Part shown: positions 53,671 to 64,000 of the stretch, piece by piece
Layout: each line of letters begins with the position of its first letter
Numbering within the stretch: position 1 is the first letter of the stretch
Assembly: GCA_029224185.1 (NCBI GenBank)
Contig: CM055191.1
Coordinates: forward strand, 4,992,036 to 5,056,035
Length of the DNA stretch: 64,000 nucleotides
Source: Karalla daura
Lineage: Eukaryota; Chordata; Actinopteri; Chaetodontiformes; Leiognathidae
Direction: 5' to 3'
The notes under the pieces: generated by a model
Databases searched by the model: none
The model's input: only the letters and a program-made list of their open reading frames with translations
Told to the model about the DNA's origin: nothing
Position numbers and translations under genes: made by a program

Positions 53671-54612
53671 TCATACCGACACAGTACGATTAGTTTGCAC
53701 TAATCGTACTGAAATATATAGTTTTGTTGAACACCAGAAGAATTTCAGTGGACGATACCCACCCGGACCACCTGGTGCCATGTTGAACAGCGTGCTGTGT
53801 GGTGCGGTGGTCACACACCGTTGGCTGTAGTAGGAGGCCCGCTTCTCCTCAACTAAATTCCTGTCCTGAAAGGGAGAGAAAACGCAAATTAGGACCAAAG
53901 TCTCCCATTGGTCTGTCCCAGGCGGACACATCAGTGGCTGTATGTGACGATGCTCATCTTGTATTGAACTGTGGACGACCTACGTTTTTGCACACCACGG
54001 TGAGGTTCACGTCCACACACTCCTTCAGGATCATCTCCGCTCCTTCAATCCTTGCACATGGAGGAATGCAGTCTTTCCTCGCACCTCTAATGTAGGCGAA
54101 CGGCTGCACAGATGAAACAACATGAACACAGTTCAATCAGAGTACAGCCGATGTGCGGTTGCCAGATAAGCATGAAAGAGCACCATGTCTGTGCAGAAAC
54201 AGAGCGTGATATTCCCAACAACTAAAAGCAGGATCATAAAAGCCATATAAAATAGACACAGACGCATTTCTGATGAAGCCAGTGCTCCATAGCTTCTATG
54301 TTAAGGCCAGAGAACAAGGAGAAAAACTCCATCTTATTGTTCTGAAATGAACTGAGTGGCAAAGAAAAGACACAGACGTGTGAGTTTGCAGCACAGTGAA
54401 GAAACCAAGAAACCATGAGAGCCTGAAAATATGAACTGCCTTAGGCTTATTTTCCTTTTCTTATGTTTTTACCTTGTCTTTACAGCTCCAAACATTCTCA
54501 CAGTCTGGATGCAAATCCAACCTGGGCTCTCCTCCACAGCATGAGAAAGGGAACCTGCCCAGGTTCTTCACCGCGTCACTCACCATGACCAGACAGGCCA
54601 GACAGGCCACAG
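53671..54612 (-). CDS. Possible small cysteine-rich secreted protein, 5' end not found
   Basis: I do not recognise this gene. Three minus-strand exons fit by phase: 54473-54612 (starts after TTTGTGTTCAG, phase 1), 53984-54103 (exactly 40 codons, phase 0) and 53671-53865 (to TGA). The product has a hydrophobic start (VACLACLVMV), then FSCCGGEP, HPDCENVWSCKDK, DCIPPCARIEGAEMILKECV and NLTVVCKN. That is many Cys with one N-glycosylation site, suggesting a secreted or extracellular protein. The upstream exon must supply a first codon base. A candidate signal-peptide exon lies at about 55655-55709 (MALLCCFVALFVCLLLPC), but its donor GTCGGC is weak. The end of the last exon overlaps a hairpin and may not be coding. 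A chemokine-like nature was considered and not supported. cd83 starts divergently 1.4 kb away. Confidence 0.42.
53682..53711. repeat. Perfect 12-bp inverted repeat (hairpin)
   Basis: CAGTACGATTAG and CTAATCGTACTG are exact reverse complements separated by six bases (TTTGCA). They lie in the supposed last exon of the minus-strand cysteine-rich gene. Confidence 0.9.
54152..54350 (+). repeat. Dispersed repeat family A, copy 3
   Basis: The longest copy in the window. It has GTGCGGTTGCCAGATAAGCA, CTGTGCAGAAACAGAGCGTG, GCATTTCTGATGAAGCCAGT and CATAGCTTCTATGTTAAG blocks in order. Inside the first intron of the minus-strand cysteine-rich gene model. Confidence 0.8.
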
Positions 54613-55984
54613 CTGAACACAAACACACATGAAAGGTCAGACTTGTGAAAGTGGAACCGTCAGCGTGATTTACTCCCCCTCTCGCCGCCCACAGACAAAA
54701 CCTCAGACCTGAGGAGCTGTGTGACTAAATCAGCTTCACTTGTGTACAGTGCAGAATATAAAAAAAAATGTTTATTTTGATTTTGCTTTGCTCACTTTTA
54801 TCGCTTTTTAAGCACCGAGTCAAGTGAAATAAATATTTTTCTCTTTCCTCACATTAAGTTTATTTAAATCTCAATGTTCAATCTAAACTTGCATGTTAAA
54901 TATTTGTCATGTGAACGGGTAACTTTTTAGAAAATATGCAAATTGTCCTGTCAGCCTCAGCTCAAGGGACCCACCGACCCCAGTGGGCACGAGGCTAAGT
55001 TCATTATTTAGGTAAGGTCAGAATCTCTGCTCTTAGCCTCTTGAACCTGTATGTTTTCTTGTCTCTCCAGCCCCTGAGGCGTGGCTAGAACAAGCTGTTT
55101 CCGGACTCCTGATCGTAACCTGGAATCACACATCGACTTTTTTGTGGTATTTATAGTACAGACCATAGGAAATGCAGCCCCAGTTTTAACAGTTGTTTCA
55201 GGTTCTTCAGGTGTAAAAATAGCTACGCAATTGAAAATTATACCTGTCTATTATCACACCTCTGACATGACTCCTGGGGAATTACCGATACCTAACTTCC
55301 TTTCACTTCCTTTTTCAATCCGTTTATTCTGGAAAACACAGTGGAAAGCACGGGGAATCCCTGGGTTCTTTCATTTTCAGTTTATTACACCCTATACTCA
55401 AAGTCAAAGAAAGTCTTTTATTCAGTAATAAATCAAAACCCTCCAAATGATCCAAACCACAACGTAAAAAGCTACGAGCCTCGTGTTCCTCGAGATGCAA
55501 ACCAGGCCTGCACGCGTACCGACAATGTTGTAGCTGCACACACAATCTGATCGCTTAAGATGAGATAAGCATGTGAACGGATACAGCTCTTCAGGGTTTT
55601 TATTTTGAGCCACATGTCTCCATTGTCTCCATCAGCACGTGGCGTTTCGCCGACCACAAGGAAGCAACAGGCAAACGAACAAAGCAACAAAGCAACAAAG
55701 CAGTGCCATCAGTTATGTTTGAACCGAGAAGTTAACATACTTACCAAGAAAGGAACACATGTGAATATGTTTCATGATGTGTGTCATAATGCTGCTATAT
55801 AGCTGCTCCTGTGTTTGAATGGATGAATGTGTAGTTTGAGTAGCGGGGTTGGCTTTCAGAGGTGGGTGGAGCTTCCTCTTGGCTGACCTGCTTCTGGTTT
55901 CACTTGAGCATATAAAGTCTATGTGTCTCTCTTTCCAACCACGCGTGTTTCTCTCATCGAACAACTGTGCACCTCTCAGACCAC
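54613..55984. other. Gap between the cysteine-rich gene and cd83
   Basis: No firm exon. A possible minus-strand signal-peptide exon lies at 55655-55709. A TATAAA at 55911-55916, about 70 bases before the cd83 ATG, is a plausible cd83 TATA box. GGAGCTTCC at about 55868-55876 resembles an NF-kB half-consensus; this is inference only. Confidence 0.45.
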
Positions 55985-58494
55985 ATGGCTCGACCTCTGA
56001 CTCTGGCGACCCTAATGCAGCTGCACCTGCTGCTCTCTCTCGGTACGTACTCGAACCTATTGCTGTTTACTGAAGGTCTGGTCACTTCCTATCTCTGCTC
56101 TTTGGTTGAATTTGAGAACATGGTCTCGTCCTGTCTGTCTCTCTGTCATTCATTCATTCATTCATTCATTCTCTAATGTGTTCTTAATGGATGCTCCTTC
56201 ATATTTCTCTTTTTGTGAAGTATTGTTTGGTTTCCTCTTTCACCCTGACTCCGATCCAGTCTGATCCTGTTGTGCTGACCTTAATTGTACTGCTCGCAAT
56301 CAGTGGCCTCATTTTACAGCCTTTGAAAGAAAAGAAACTAGATAATATGTGATCGGACTTAAACCCTGAAAACCTTGCATCCACGTGTATGTGGATGTGA
56401 AACTCTTAAAGACCCAGCTCTTCAGAGAGCATCTCCTGTCCTAACACTCCATCACTGCACCAAGAACAGGGGCGCCCCTGTTGGTCAGTGCACAGGTCTT
56501 CAAACTGAGGACTTAGCTCCTCGGAGAGCTGCTCCTATCCTAGCACTACACCATGACACTCCTTCTAGACCCACCCTATGTACCTTGTTACTCTTCTTCT
56601 TTGTAAGTCGCTTTGGATAAAAGCGTCTGCTAAATGCATAAATGTAAATGTAAATGTAAATGTATGTTTTAACATTTTTCAACGCGTGATTTCTCCCAGT
56701 CATTCACTGAAGACAGTAACGGCTGACTGCATGTTGTTTGAAGTGGACTTAAATTAAGAATCTTTTCCATTTTCAGGCTCGCCTGCCCTGCAGGTGGAGT
56801 TGGAGGTGAGGACAGTGGTGGGTGAGGACTGCGTGCTGCGCTGCATGGCACCGGTGGAGCCCGGGGTCCAGTACCTATATGTCTCATGGTACAAGGTGCG
56901 TGGTCACGTCAGTCCAGGAAGCTGCCTGCTCTTTGTCTTATCGCAGTGTTTCACTCGACTGGTAACTGCAAACACAGCACATGGAGGGGAAAAAAGGAAG
57001 TGACATAGTGTTGGGCTGGTTTGAATCTAAACAGGGCTGCTCGTTTTCCGCTTCTGGTGTTTCCACATCCAACACATATCCAGTTGCATTAGAGTATTGA
57101 GTCAAGGTTTGTTTTCATTTCTGAGTAAATGTAACTGCACAGAGATCAGAAAGTGTCTGTAATACTGGAATAAGATCAGATAAAATCAGATTAGTACTTT
57201 ATTGGGGAAATTACTCTATCCAGCACCAACTACAACTACAGCAAACTAATACTGATATGAGTAGGTGGTGGCAGCATTTACTGTGAACTTGCTCTGTGTG
57301 TGTGTGTGTTCCTCACCATACGCTGATGATGTCACAGGAGTCGTCAGCCAACCACAGTGGCGTGCTGATCAGGCAGCTGCCGGACGGCGAGGTGCGGCCT
57401 TACACAGACGCAGAGCAGAGCGCGAGGCTGCTGAACGACTCCCTGGACATGCTCCTGCCCAACGTGACGTGTGGCCACGCCGGCCTGTACAGGTGCCATC
57501 TGGCCGCACCCGTGGGCGAGCAGAACCAGGACAGCTGGGTCTACCTCAGCGTGACAGGTGAGGGCCAAAGATCAGCTCAGCGATGCCAAACTGCCAGCAA
57601 CCTTTTTTAAAGGGGACCTAGAATGGTTGAATGGAGCCTTTCTCTTTGTTCCCTGGTCATGTAGAAGCTGTGGAACATTGGCTTTATCGTGCTTTAGGAC
57701 TCTTACAATTCTGTTTTTTACCATGGGAATATTCAGCTCCGTTTCTGCACAGATCTGCCATCCTCTCATGCTTAACTGGCAACCACACACAGGCTTAACT
57801 GGCTGTTAATTGGCTGACTGAGGAAGAACCAGTACCAAAGAATCTGATATTTCACCAGAAACTTTACCAAACTGCTGCAAACTCACAGCCAGGTGCCTCT
57901 GTTTGTTTGCCCACGTCTGAACCGAGGCAGGTTCACACTCATTATTCTGGACGTCCAGTCTCCATTAAGATCTTTTGCATTTCACAATCTAAAAGTTTAT
58001 TCAGGGATGAGGACGTGATGACGTTTTACTGTAGGACCGGACTATTGATTCATTCTGGTTCAAACTGGTTTCATTCAAGGTCTCCTTTAAAGCAGCTCTG
58101 AGTGATTCCTGTTGGGAATGTCATCAGTTTCTGTTGTCTCTTGTTATCTCCAGATTGTCCGACTGCTTCCTCGGGAACTGTGGTGAGGGAGACCTACATG
58201 GTTATCATCGCCACGGCCACTCTGATGCTTGCACTTTTGATATTCCTGATAAACTATGTAAGCAATGCCTGATGCTCTCTCTTACACACACACAGTGGAC
58301 TTGAGCTCTTCTGCCCTTTTGCTAACTGTGTCTTCCCATGTCCACAGGTCAAGCTGAGGAACGTGCTGCGAGGGCGAGGCGAGGTGAAAACGAAAGTAAT
58401 TTCCAAGGACGCAACTCTTGCAGAGCTTTCCGAGGAGGACTTGAAGCTGATTTACACACTGGGTCCAAAGAAGCAGAAGCACCTGTGGGTTTAA
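55985..58494 (+). CDS. cd83: CD83-like immunoglobulin membrane protein
   Basis: Single-pass type I membrane protein of dendritic cells and lymphocytes; in mammals it stabilises MHC class II and CD86 at the surface. Exons: 55985-56042, 56777-56895, 57338-57557, 58154-58257 and 58348-58494; 215 aa (human 205). Seen: signal peptide (LMQLHLLLSLGSPA); a V-type Ig domain split over two exons with Cys pairs DCVLRCMAPVEPGVQ and GLYRCHLAAP and the WYK core; N-glycosylation sites NHS, NDS and NVT; a DCP hinge; one transmembrane helix (MVIIATATLMLALLIFLINY); and a short basic tail ending KKQKHLWV, which recalls the human NKHLGLV. The CMAPVEPGVQY...VSW run parallels human CTAPWDPQVPYTVSW. AATAAA is at 59863. 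Identification is by layout and scattered motifs, so another B7/CD83-like Ig protein is possible. Confidence 0.85.
56400..56665 (+). mobile_element. SINE/LINE retroposon 3' region
   Basis: Ends with AAGTCGCTTTGGATAAAAGC, GTCTGCTAAATGCATAAATG and then repeated TAAATG units, the very common teleost retroposon tail. Upstream it contains two related blocks (CTTCAGAGAGCATCTCCTGT and CTCGGAGAGCTGCTCCTATC). It lies in cd83 intron 1. Confidence 0.8.
57741..57790 (-). repeat. Dispersed repeat family A, copy 5 (inverted)
   Basis: Reads GTTTCTGCACAGATCTGCCA and CATGCTTAACTGGCAACCAC, the reverse complement of the family A start. The element probably extends from about 57600 to 58090. It lies in cd83 intron 3. 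Confidence 0.75.
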
Positions 58495-61400
58495 AGACAA
58501 AGGATGCTGGGAAATCCTGTCCGCTGCCAGGCAACCGGGGAGGAAGTCCTCACACAGGTTTCCTGAAATACAGATGTTTGGTTGACTGATTGCTCCTGCT
58601 CCTCCTCTTCCTCCTCCCGGGCCCGGGCCCAAGGCGGATGGTCGGTAACCGGTTCCTTGTATCGACCTGTGGAGGTGATGGAACCCCCGGCCCCGATGAT
58701 TGTTATTTCCATCTGCACCACTTATTTCATCAGGAAATGAAGCTCAGAGAAAAGGATGCTGTGAACAGAGAAAAACAGAGAATGAAGCTAAAATCCTCTA
58801 TTAATGAAAACATCTGGAACATAACATCGGTAAAATGAAGATAGAAACATGGAGTGCAATGGTTTCCAGTCTCATCAGAAATCATCCAAATCTGGAAAAT
58901 TCCTGCCTGCGCTTCCTCACAGACTCTGCTACTGAAGCCCCAAGTTAGTTTTGTGGCATGAAACAAACTACAATGTCTGAAATAAGCTGATTTTATTCAC
59001 CAAAAAGAGCGGCTGTCAAACAAGTCAAGCGTTGGATGACAATTCAATCGTGAAAAAACAGAGGTAATTGTTTCAAATGATTAAAAGTCCACCTTGACTC
59101 GGTTTCTCGAAACATTTACCACAAGCCCGAAACTTTGCCATGTTGATAGATTCAGACTCAGACCTTCAGCAGTAATATCAGCCTTCTAACAGTTTAGGAA
59201 CATATACAGCCTGAAGGGTTTTATGTCCCTAACAGACCAGGAGGAGCCCATTCATGATGACCATCCTCTGAATGGACTCCCCTTCTTGGTGTCCAGCCTT
59301 CCTATGTTTGCAGTCTACATTGCATTGCAAAGTATGGGCCGTTGCCATTCCATTATTTGTTGTCAAAGCATTGAGTGCTTTTAAATGCCTTTGAAGTGCC
59401 ATTTGTATCACACCTTGTTTATATATTTATTTGTGATAGTTTTTAATGTCTTTTTAGTTGTCTACATGTGTTATTTGTGTGTACATGTGATTTATGTGAT
59501 GATTGTCTGATCTTAGACTGGCCTCCTATGGAAAACAGGTTTTTAATTTGGGAGAGAGAACTGAAATCAAGCCAGACTGTGAACACTGTTAAATCCTTGG
59601 TTTAAAGTGTCTCTCTTCATGTGTCTATGACTGAGTCCTTTTAATGCACTTTAAATTGTAAACCTCCATTTGTACTGCACTCCTATTTTTTATGCTGTAT
59701 TTTAGCCTAGCTTTTTATGATTGGAAACAGATATGACTGTTCATTATTATTCCCACTGTGTAGTTTAACTAGGGAAGAGTGAACATGTTTGAAGTGGAAA
59801 ACTGAGGACTGGCGTTCGTTTTAACTGTATGCTTTTGTTTTCAATTTCTACTGCACTCTACAAATAAATCTGCCTTTCCTTATTCAGATCATATTTATTG
59901 AGTGTTGGACTTAAAATAATCCTAAAAAAGAGGTCTATTCTTCACCTATGTGACCTCTAACACAGCTGTTCATTCTGTTGAAGGCACTACAGCCTTGGAC
60001 CTTTAGATCCACATCTGCTCTAATGTAAACCAATGTGTTCTCACAGGACCGAGAGCCTAAGTTTGTTTTTCAAAAGTTCAACTTCCTTCTCTGTGTTTTC
60101 CTCGTCCTGGGGGTGTGAAAGATTGTGTCCTTCAAAAGCAGAACCAAGAAACTCCCGGGCTTTTCCCCTCTGCTCCGTACTATTTCCATTTTGTTTTAAC
60201 CTTTACTTTCACGCTGAGGGAAACCCCCCACGGTGGCGCGTCATGGCTGTCGCCACTAATCATAACGTCTCACTTCCTCTAACAGCCCGCGCTCCGTGTC
60301 TGTGTTCACTACCATGATCTGTGACCTTATCGAATGCAGGCTTGCCACTGCTAAGCTTGCTCGTGTTACTGACAGACAGCATCACAACAGTTACTGTGCA
60401 GTCGCCGTTGTCTGTGGCTAATATTTACATGGACGTTGTTGCTCTGAGTATTGATCTTGTTCTGAATAGAAAAGAACTGGAGGACGGTGTTTCCATGAGT
60501 TTCTCCTGTGATTCATGGAATTAATGCCTAATGCCATGCCCACTTTACAGTCCTTACTACACACATGTGGTTCCTCATCGTCTCCATCATGATATGGAAA
60601 CGTGGTAAATTGGAAGCGTGTCAGCTTTATAGCAACATCAAAGCTACTCTTCAGTCCACCAGTAGTTTACAACTCGTTAAAACAACTGGATACATCCTGC
60701 CTTCTTCACTGGTTCACACACCTGTTTCAAAATCTGTTTGCAGCACCCAAACCTTCATTATCTTCACAACCCTCATCTTCATATCCCTAACAGCTTCACA
60801 GCCCAAGTTCCAGCTGCATATTTACATGTCTGCATCAAATGACTGAGACTGGAATACACATCCCGACTGATGCTTATTCCACATATGCTGCATGGTTTAT
60901 ATCCGTATACTGCAGTAAGTACAGTGAAAAGGTTTTAACACTTCACCTGGATTACGATCAAGGTGGTCACACAGTCATGTGAAACCCCGTCTCGTGCATC
61001 ATCTGATTTCTTTCAGTTTTAAAGCTGAGTAAAGTTTCAGACATGACATTGGAGTCAGTCATCAGTTTCCTGATTTCTCGGTACTCGGCTGACAAGAGCC
61101 GATGGAAATACGAGACTTTTGTCCACAGGGGGGCGCTCCAGGATCCCATTACATTACTCCAGGACACTGAAGCTACCCACCACAGAACAAAAACAAAGCA
61201 AGCTAAGCTACAGCAAAATGACAAAAGTAGCTAAACTGCATGACAAGTATTATTTCAACATCAAAACTGAAGTCATTGATATCTGGTGATCAATACGTTT
61301 TCACATTTTTCACAACAGATGCATTTTTATTTTCCTGTTTTATTTGAGCACAGGTGAGATGGATGAACAATGACCACCAGGCAGCTGAAATTCGACTGCT

Positions 61401-62355
61401 TTTCATGAACTGGTCTCCTTTTCAGCATCTATCTATCCATCTATGAGAACCTAAAGAAACGGACAGCAATGTGTATTCATTTTGGCTTGTTAATTAAGCA
61501 TTCAATCCATTTACACATTTCATCTCCTTATTTATCAAGCTGAAATGACTCTTCAGTCTCAGTTCTGTGAAAATGATAATAACCTATGAAATACATCATA
61601 AGTTTTACAACAGGAATTTGAATTAATTTTTGGAAAACAACATTTGGTTTGATGAGATCATAAATGTAAATGTAATTAATGCAGGTATGTACTGATGCTG
61701 ATGCTGATACTGAGCTTCTCTAAAAATAATGAAGTCCATTTAGTTTCACGTAGATGAAGAAATGCCCTAAAATGGGCACTAGCAGATTTATGGGGCATTT
61801 TTCTAATAAATCTTAACGGTGAAATTGTGCATCAAACAAGTAGTGAACTCTAGCGCCTCCCTGTGTCAAACATATTGCAACTACCCTCCAGAACCTAGAC
61901 TAAAGACAGACCGAACACAATGTTCCTACTGGGTTATGTATTATTTAAACCTTCAGTCTGTCTACACATTGCAGGTCTTTATTCATCTAGTTCAAGTGAT
62001 GCTTCACTCTCAGATTTGTGAAAGTGCTGATAATAAAGTATGAATTAACATCATACTTGGACTGATAAAATGTTTGAAAGACATTTGATTCAATTTTTAG
62101 GAAACAACAAAGGCAACATTTGGTCCGAGGCATTCATAAATGTAAATGTAATTAATGCATACATGTGCTGATGATATATGACAACTACAACGCTTAATTG
62201 CTCCTGTCAAAATAATAAAGTCTACTTGGCTTCATGCAGGTGAGGAAATGCACCACCCACAGGTTCCAAATTCATATAGAAAAACAAAACAACAAAAACA
62301 AATTAACGATGGATTAAGAACGTCTCTTAGAACTGAGCCTCAGATACGTTTCTGC
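58495..62355. other. cd83 3' UTR and intergenic region
   Basis: The cd83 3' UTR probably runs to the AATAAA at 59863-59868. The rest is AT-rich without supported exons. A diverged tandem duplication occupies 61490-62250 (separate entry). The part just left of 62355 is the 3' UTR of the TRIM16-like gene on the minus strand. Confidence 0.55.
61490..62250. repeat. Diverged tandem duplication of about 430 bp
   Basis: Two copies, at about 61490-61770 and 61930-62250. Shared blocks in order: TTCA(C/G)TCTCAGxTxTGTGAAA, GATAATAA, TTTTxGGAAACAACA, CATTTGGT, and the exact string CATAAATGTAAATGTAATTAATGCA (positions 61660-61684 and 62133-62157), then TGxTGATG and a GAAATGC before the end. Confidence 0.75.
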
Positions 62356-64000
62356 CTATCTGAGTTTACAGAACTCTGCAACATCTCCGTAATTATGATA
62401 GAAGTTAAGACCGGCGAGGAGTGGCTCGGTGAAGGTGGTCCGGACAGTGTGGAGCAGGGTCATGGTCGTGCTGCCTGTGATGCTGTAGAAGGACAGGACA
62501 CCTGCACTCTGGTCCAGAAACACCCCGATCCTGGAGGAGTGAAAACACTGGATGGGAGTTGGGAATCCTTTGTGATAAAAGGTAACGCACTCCCTCTCGC
62601 AGCACAAAGACCAAGACTTATCATTGAGGCCGAGTCCACAGTTGTTGATTCTGCCGATAGACTTGTATGCAACCCCGATATAAACTCTGCCTTTCCTCTG
62701 CACCTCCCAGTAGCAGCGGCCGGTCAGACGCTCTCTGCTCAGGGCCTGGAAGCAGTAAAGGAACCTGTCTGGGTGATAGGGCAAAGACTGGTGCTGCATC
62801 TTCAACGTGGCCTTCCTGTTATCTTCAGTCAGCACCAGCTGTGAGTGTGCTGTCTTTGGATCCAGGGTTATGTGGCAGGCATACGCCAGGAAGTCAGCCC
62901 TGCTCTTGGGGTCTCGTGGTGGTGATGGTGTTGGTAGTGGTGTAGCTGGAGCTGGAGCTGGAGCTGGAGCTGGAGCTGGAGCTGGAGCTGGAGCTGGAGC
63001 TGGAGCTGGAGCTGGAGCTGGAGCTGGAGCTGGAGCTGGAGCTGGAGCTGGAGCTGGAGCTGGAGCTGGAGCTGGCAGGGAAGGTGCAACATTCACTTCT
63101 TCCACTTTAGGTGGGATCTCGGTGCCTTTCCTCTTCAGAACGTCCTGCAGTTTATCCCTGAGCTCCGACACAGCTGCTGTCACCTCCTCAAAGTGCTTCA
63201 GAGGACCGATCTGGATGCTGGAGGTTTCTGCAGACTCTTTGAGTGGGATCAGTGAGGTGCAGCTGTGGAGAAACTGTGTGTGGTCCCGTGTGTGTGTGAG
63301 CAGCTGCAGCTCCTCGTCTTTCCTCTTCAGCTCAGCAATCTCCTCGTCCAGCTTCTCCTGAAGCTCTCTGACTCGACTCACTTCAGACTGCTGCTGGGAT
63401 CTGACCTGCTGCTGCACTTCACGCCGTCTCTCCTCCATGAGATGGATCATCTCAGAGAAGGCCTCGTCGCTGTTCTTCAAGGCTTCGTCCGCAGCGCAAT
63501 TGAGAGCCTCCACCTCCTGCTTGAGCAGCTTCGCATCCTTCTCTCGGCTCTGGACCTTCTGCTGAATGTTGTGTCGACTCAGCTCCAGCTCTTTCTGCCT
63601 CTCTGTCCTTTCAGCTGCCGCTGACACGGTGTCGTGGCCTTTATGTTTATCTACGGGGCAGAGGTAGCAGATGCACTGCTGATCGGTGCGGCAGAACATC
63701 TTCATCAACTCGTCGTGATGAGGGCAGATGTTCTCCTGGAGCTTCTTGGACGGTTCCACCAGCTGGTGTTTCTGCATTGGAGCTACGTCATAGTGAGGCT
63801 GGAGGTGCTGCTCGCAGTAAGACACCAGACATACCAGACAGGACTTCAGAGCCTTCAGTTTCCTCCCGGCGCAGACATCACAGGCCACATCTTCAGGTCC
63901 AGCATAGCAGAGGTCAGCAGGAGTAGCCTGGAGCTCTGTCTGCTTCAGCTGTTCCACCAGAGCTGCTAGCATGGTGTTTCTTACCAGGACAGGCCTCGGT
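62356..64000 (-). CDS. TRIM16-like/finTRIM-type protein, N-terminus beyond window
   Basis: Intracellular TRIM protein of the large teleost TRIM16-like/finTRIM group, many of which act in antiviral immunity. One exon on the minus strand, 548 codons visible, ending in TAG at 62356-62358. The frame stays open to the window edge (PRPVLVRNT before the first visible Met at 63972), which is where family members have the end of the RING domain, so the true start lies beyond 64000. Seen: B-box 1 (CDVCAGRKLKALKSCLVCL), B-box 2 (CPHHDELMKMFCRTDQQC...CPVDKHKGHD), a long coiled coil with RSQQQSEVSRVRELQEKLDE, a 44-residue Pro-Ala linker, then PRY-SPRY (ITLDPKTAHSQLVLTEDN, TGRCYWEVQRKGRVYIGVAY, GVFLDQSAGVLSFYS) ending FCKLR. 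Intact and probably functional. Confidence 0.93.
   Translation of the reverse strand, partial: PRPVLVRNTMLAALVEQLKQTELQATPADLCYAGPEDVACDVCAGRKLKALKSCLVCLVSYCEQHLQPHYDVAPMQKHQLVEPSKKLQENICPHHDELMKMFCRTDQQCICYLCPVDKHKGHDTVSAAAERTERQKELELSRHNIQQKVQSREKDAKLLKQEVEALNCAADEALKNSDEAFSEMIHLMEERRREVQQQVRSQQQSEVSRVRELQEKLDEEIAELKRKDEELQLLTHTRDHTQFLHSCTSLIPLKESAETSSIQIGPLKHFEEVTAAVSELRDKLQDVLKRKGTEIPPKVEEVNVAPSLPAPAPAPAPAPAPAPAPAPAPAPAPAPAPAPAPAPAPAPAPAPATPLPTPSPPRDPKSRADFLAYACHITLDPKTAHSQLVLTEDNRKATLKMQHQSLPYHPDRFLYCFQALSRERLTGRCYWEVQRKGRVYIGVAYKSIGRINNCGLGLNDKSWSLCCERECVTFYHKGFPTPIQCFHSSRIGVFLDQSAGVLSFYSITGSTTMTLLHTVRTTFTEPLLAGLNFYHNYGDVAEFCKLR
62944..63075 (-). repeat. Hexanucleotide array coding (Pro-Ala)n
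   Basis: About 22 perfect tandem copies of GGAGCT on the plus strand. In the TRIM16-like coding strand each unit is one Pro-Ala pair, giving a linker of about 44 residues between the coiled coil and PRY-SPRY. The frame is kept because the unit is 6 nt. Confidence 0.97.

Noticed and set aside
53671..54612. CC chemokine identity for the minus-strand cysteine-rich gene
   Set aside because: It has an adjacent Cys pair (SCCGG), but the later Cys spacing and the lack of chemokine core motifs do not fit.
62248..62844. A 198-codon plus-strand frame
   Set aside because: Antisense shadow of the PRY-SPRY part of the TRIM16-like gene.

Overview
This window looks like nuclear DNA of a teleost fish. The evidence is short GC-rich exons in AT-rich introns, very dense CA/TG and GATA-type microsatellites, a common teleost retroposon tail, a fish-type NLR (NLRC3-like) fossil, and fish-style genes for cxcr3, a TRIM16-like protein and cd83. 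No bacterial, viral or organellar gene organisation was seen. I assembled gene models by hand from splice-site phase and protein-family matching. Every intron in the confident models is GT-AG with consistent phase.

Layout. 3.6-6.4 kb (-): three-exon chemokine receptor cxcr3. 12.4-16.2 kb (+): six-exon RING/B-box/coiled-coil/PRY-SPRY TRIM gene (TRIM35/A33-like). 17.8-23.9 kb (+): twelve-exon gene for a secreted protein with five frizzled-type cysteine-rich domains (CRDs) fused to a sorcin-like penta-EF-hand (PEF) module; I do not recognise this architecture. 25.6-30.3 kb (-): the sorcin gene sri, tail-to-tail with it. 31.3-33.1 kb (+): an unrecognised gene of at least four exons. 33.7-37.3 kb (+): snrnp48, including the U11-binding splicing enhancer and its poison microexon. 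38.9-51.4 kb (+): a 26-exon FACIT-like collagen with an acidic N-terminal domain. 53.7-54.6 kb (-): a possible small cysteine-rich secreted protein, 5' end uncertain. 56.0-58.5 kb (+): cd83. 62.4-64.0 kb (-): a TRIM16-like gene cut by the right edge of the window.

The main discovery candidate is the CRD5-PEF gene. Its last six exons match sri exons 3-8 in order and phase, with lengths 64/44/151/114/68/24 nt against 70/44/148/114/59/27 nt. Both genes carry a U12-type intron at the same position. The CRDs, especially the third, resemble the frizzled 1/2/7 class, and FZD1 and SRI are neighbours on human 7q21. The simplest reading is a local inverted duplication of sri that captured a frizzled CRD exon, which then multiplied. 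The product would be a secreted Wnt-binding-type protein with a dimerisation-type tail. CRD3 and CRD4 share a nearly identical 3' half, suggesting gene conversion.

Several genes have likely immune roles (cxcr3, cd83, two TRIMs, an NLR relic), but nothing in the sequence shows that they act together. The intergenic stretches hold simple repeats, retroposon fragments and at least four diverged dispersed repeat families.
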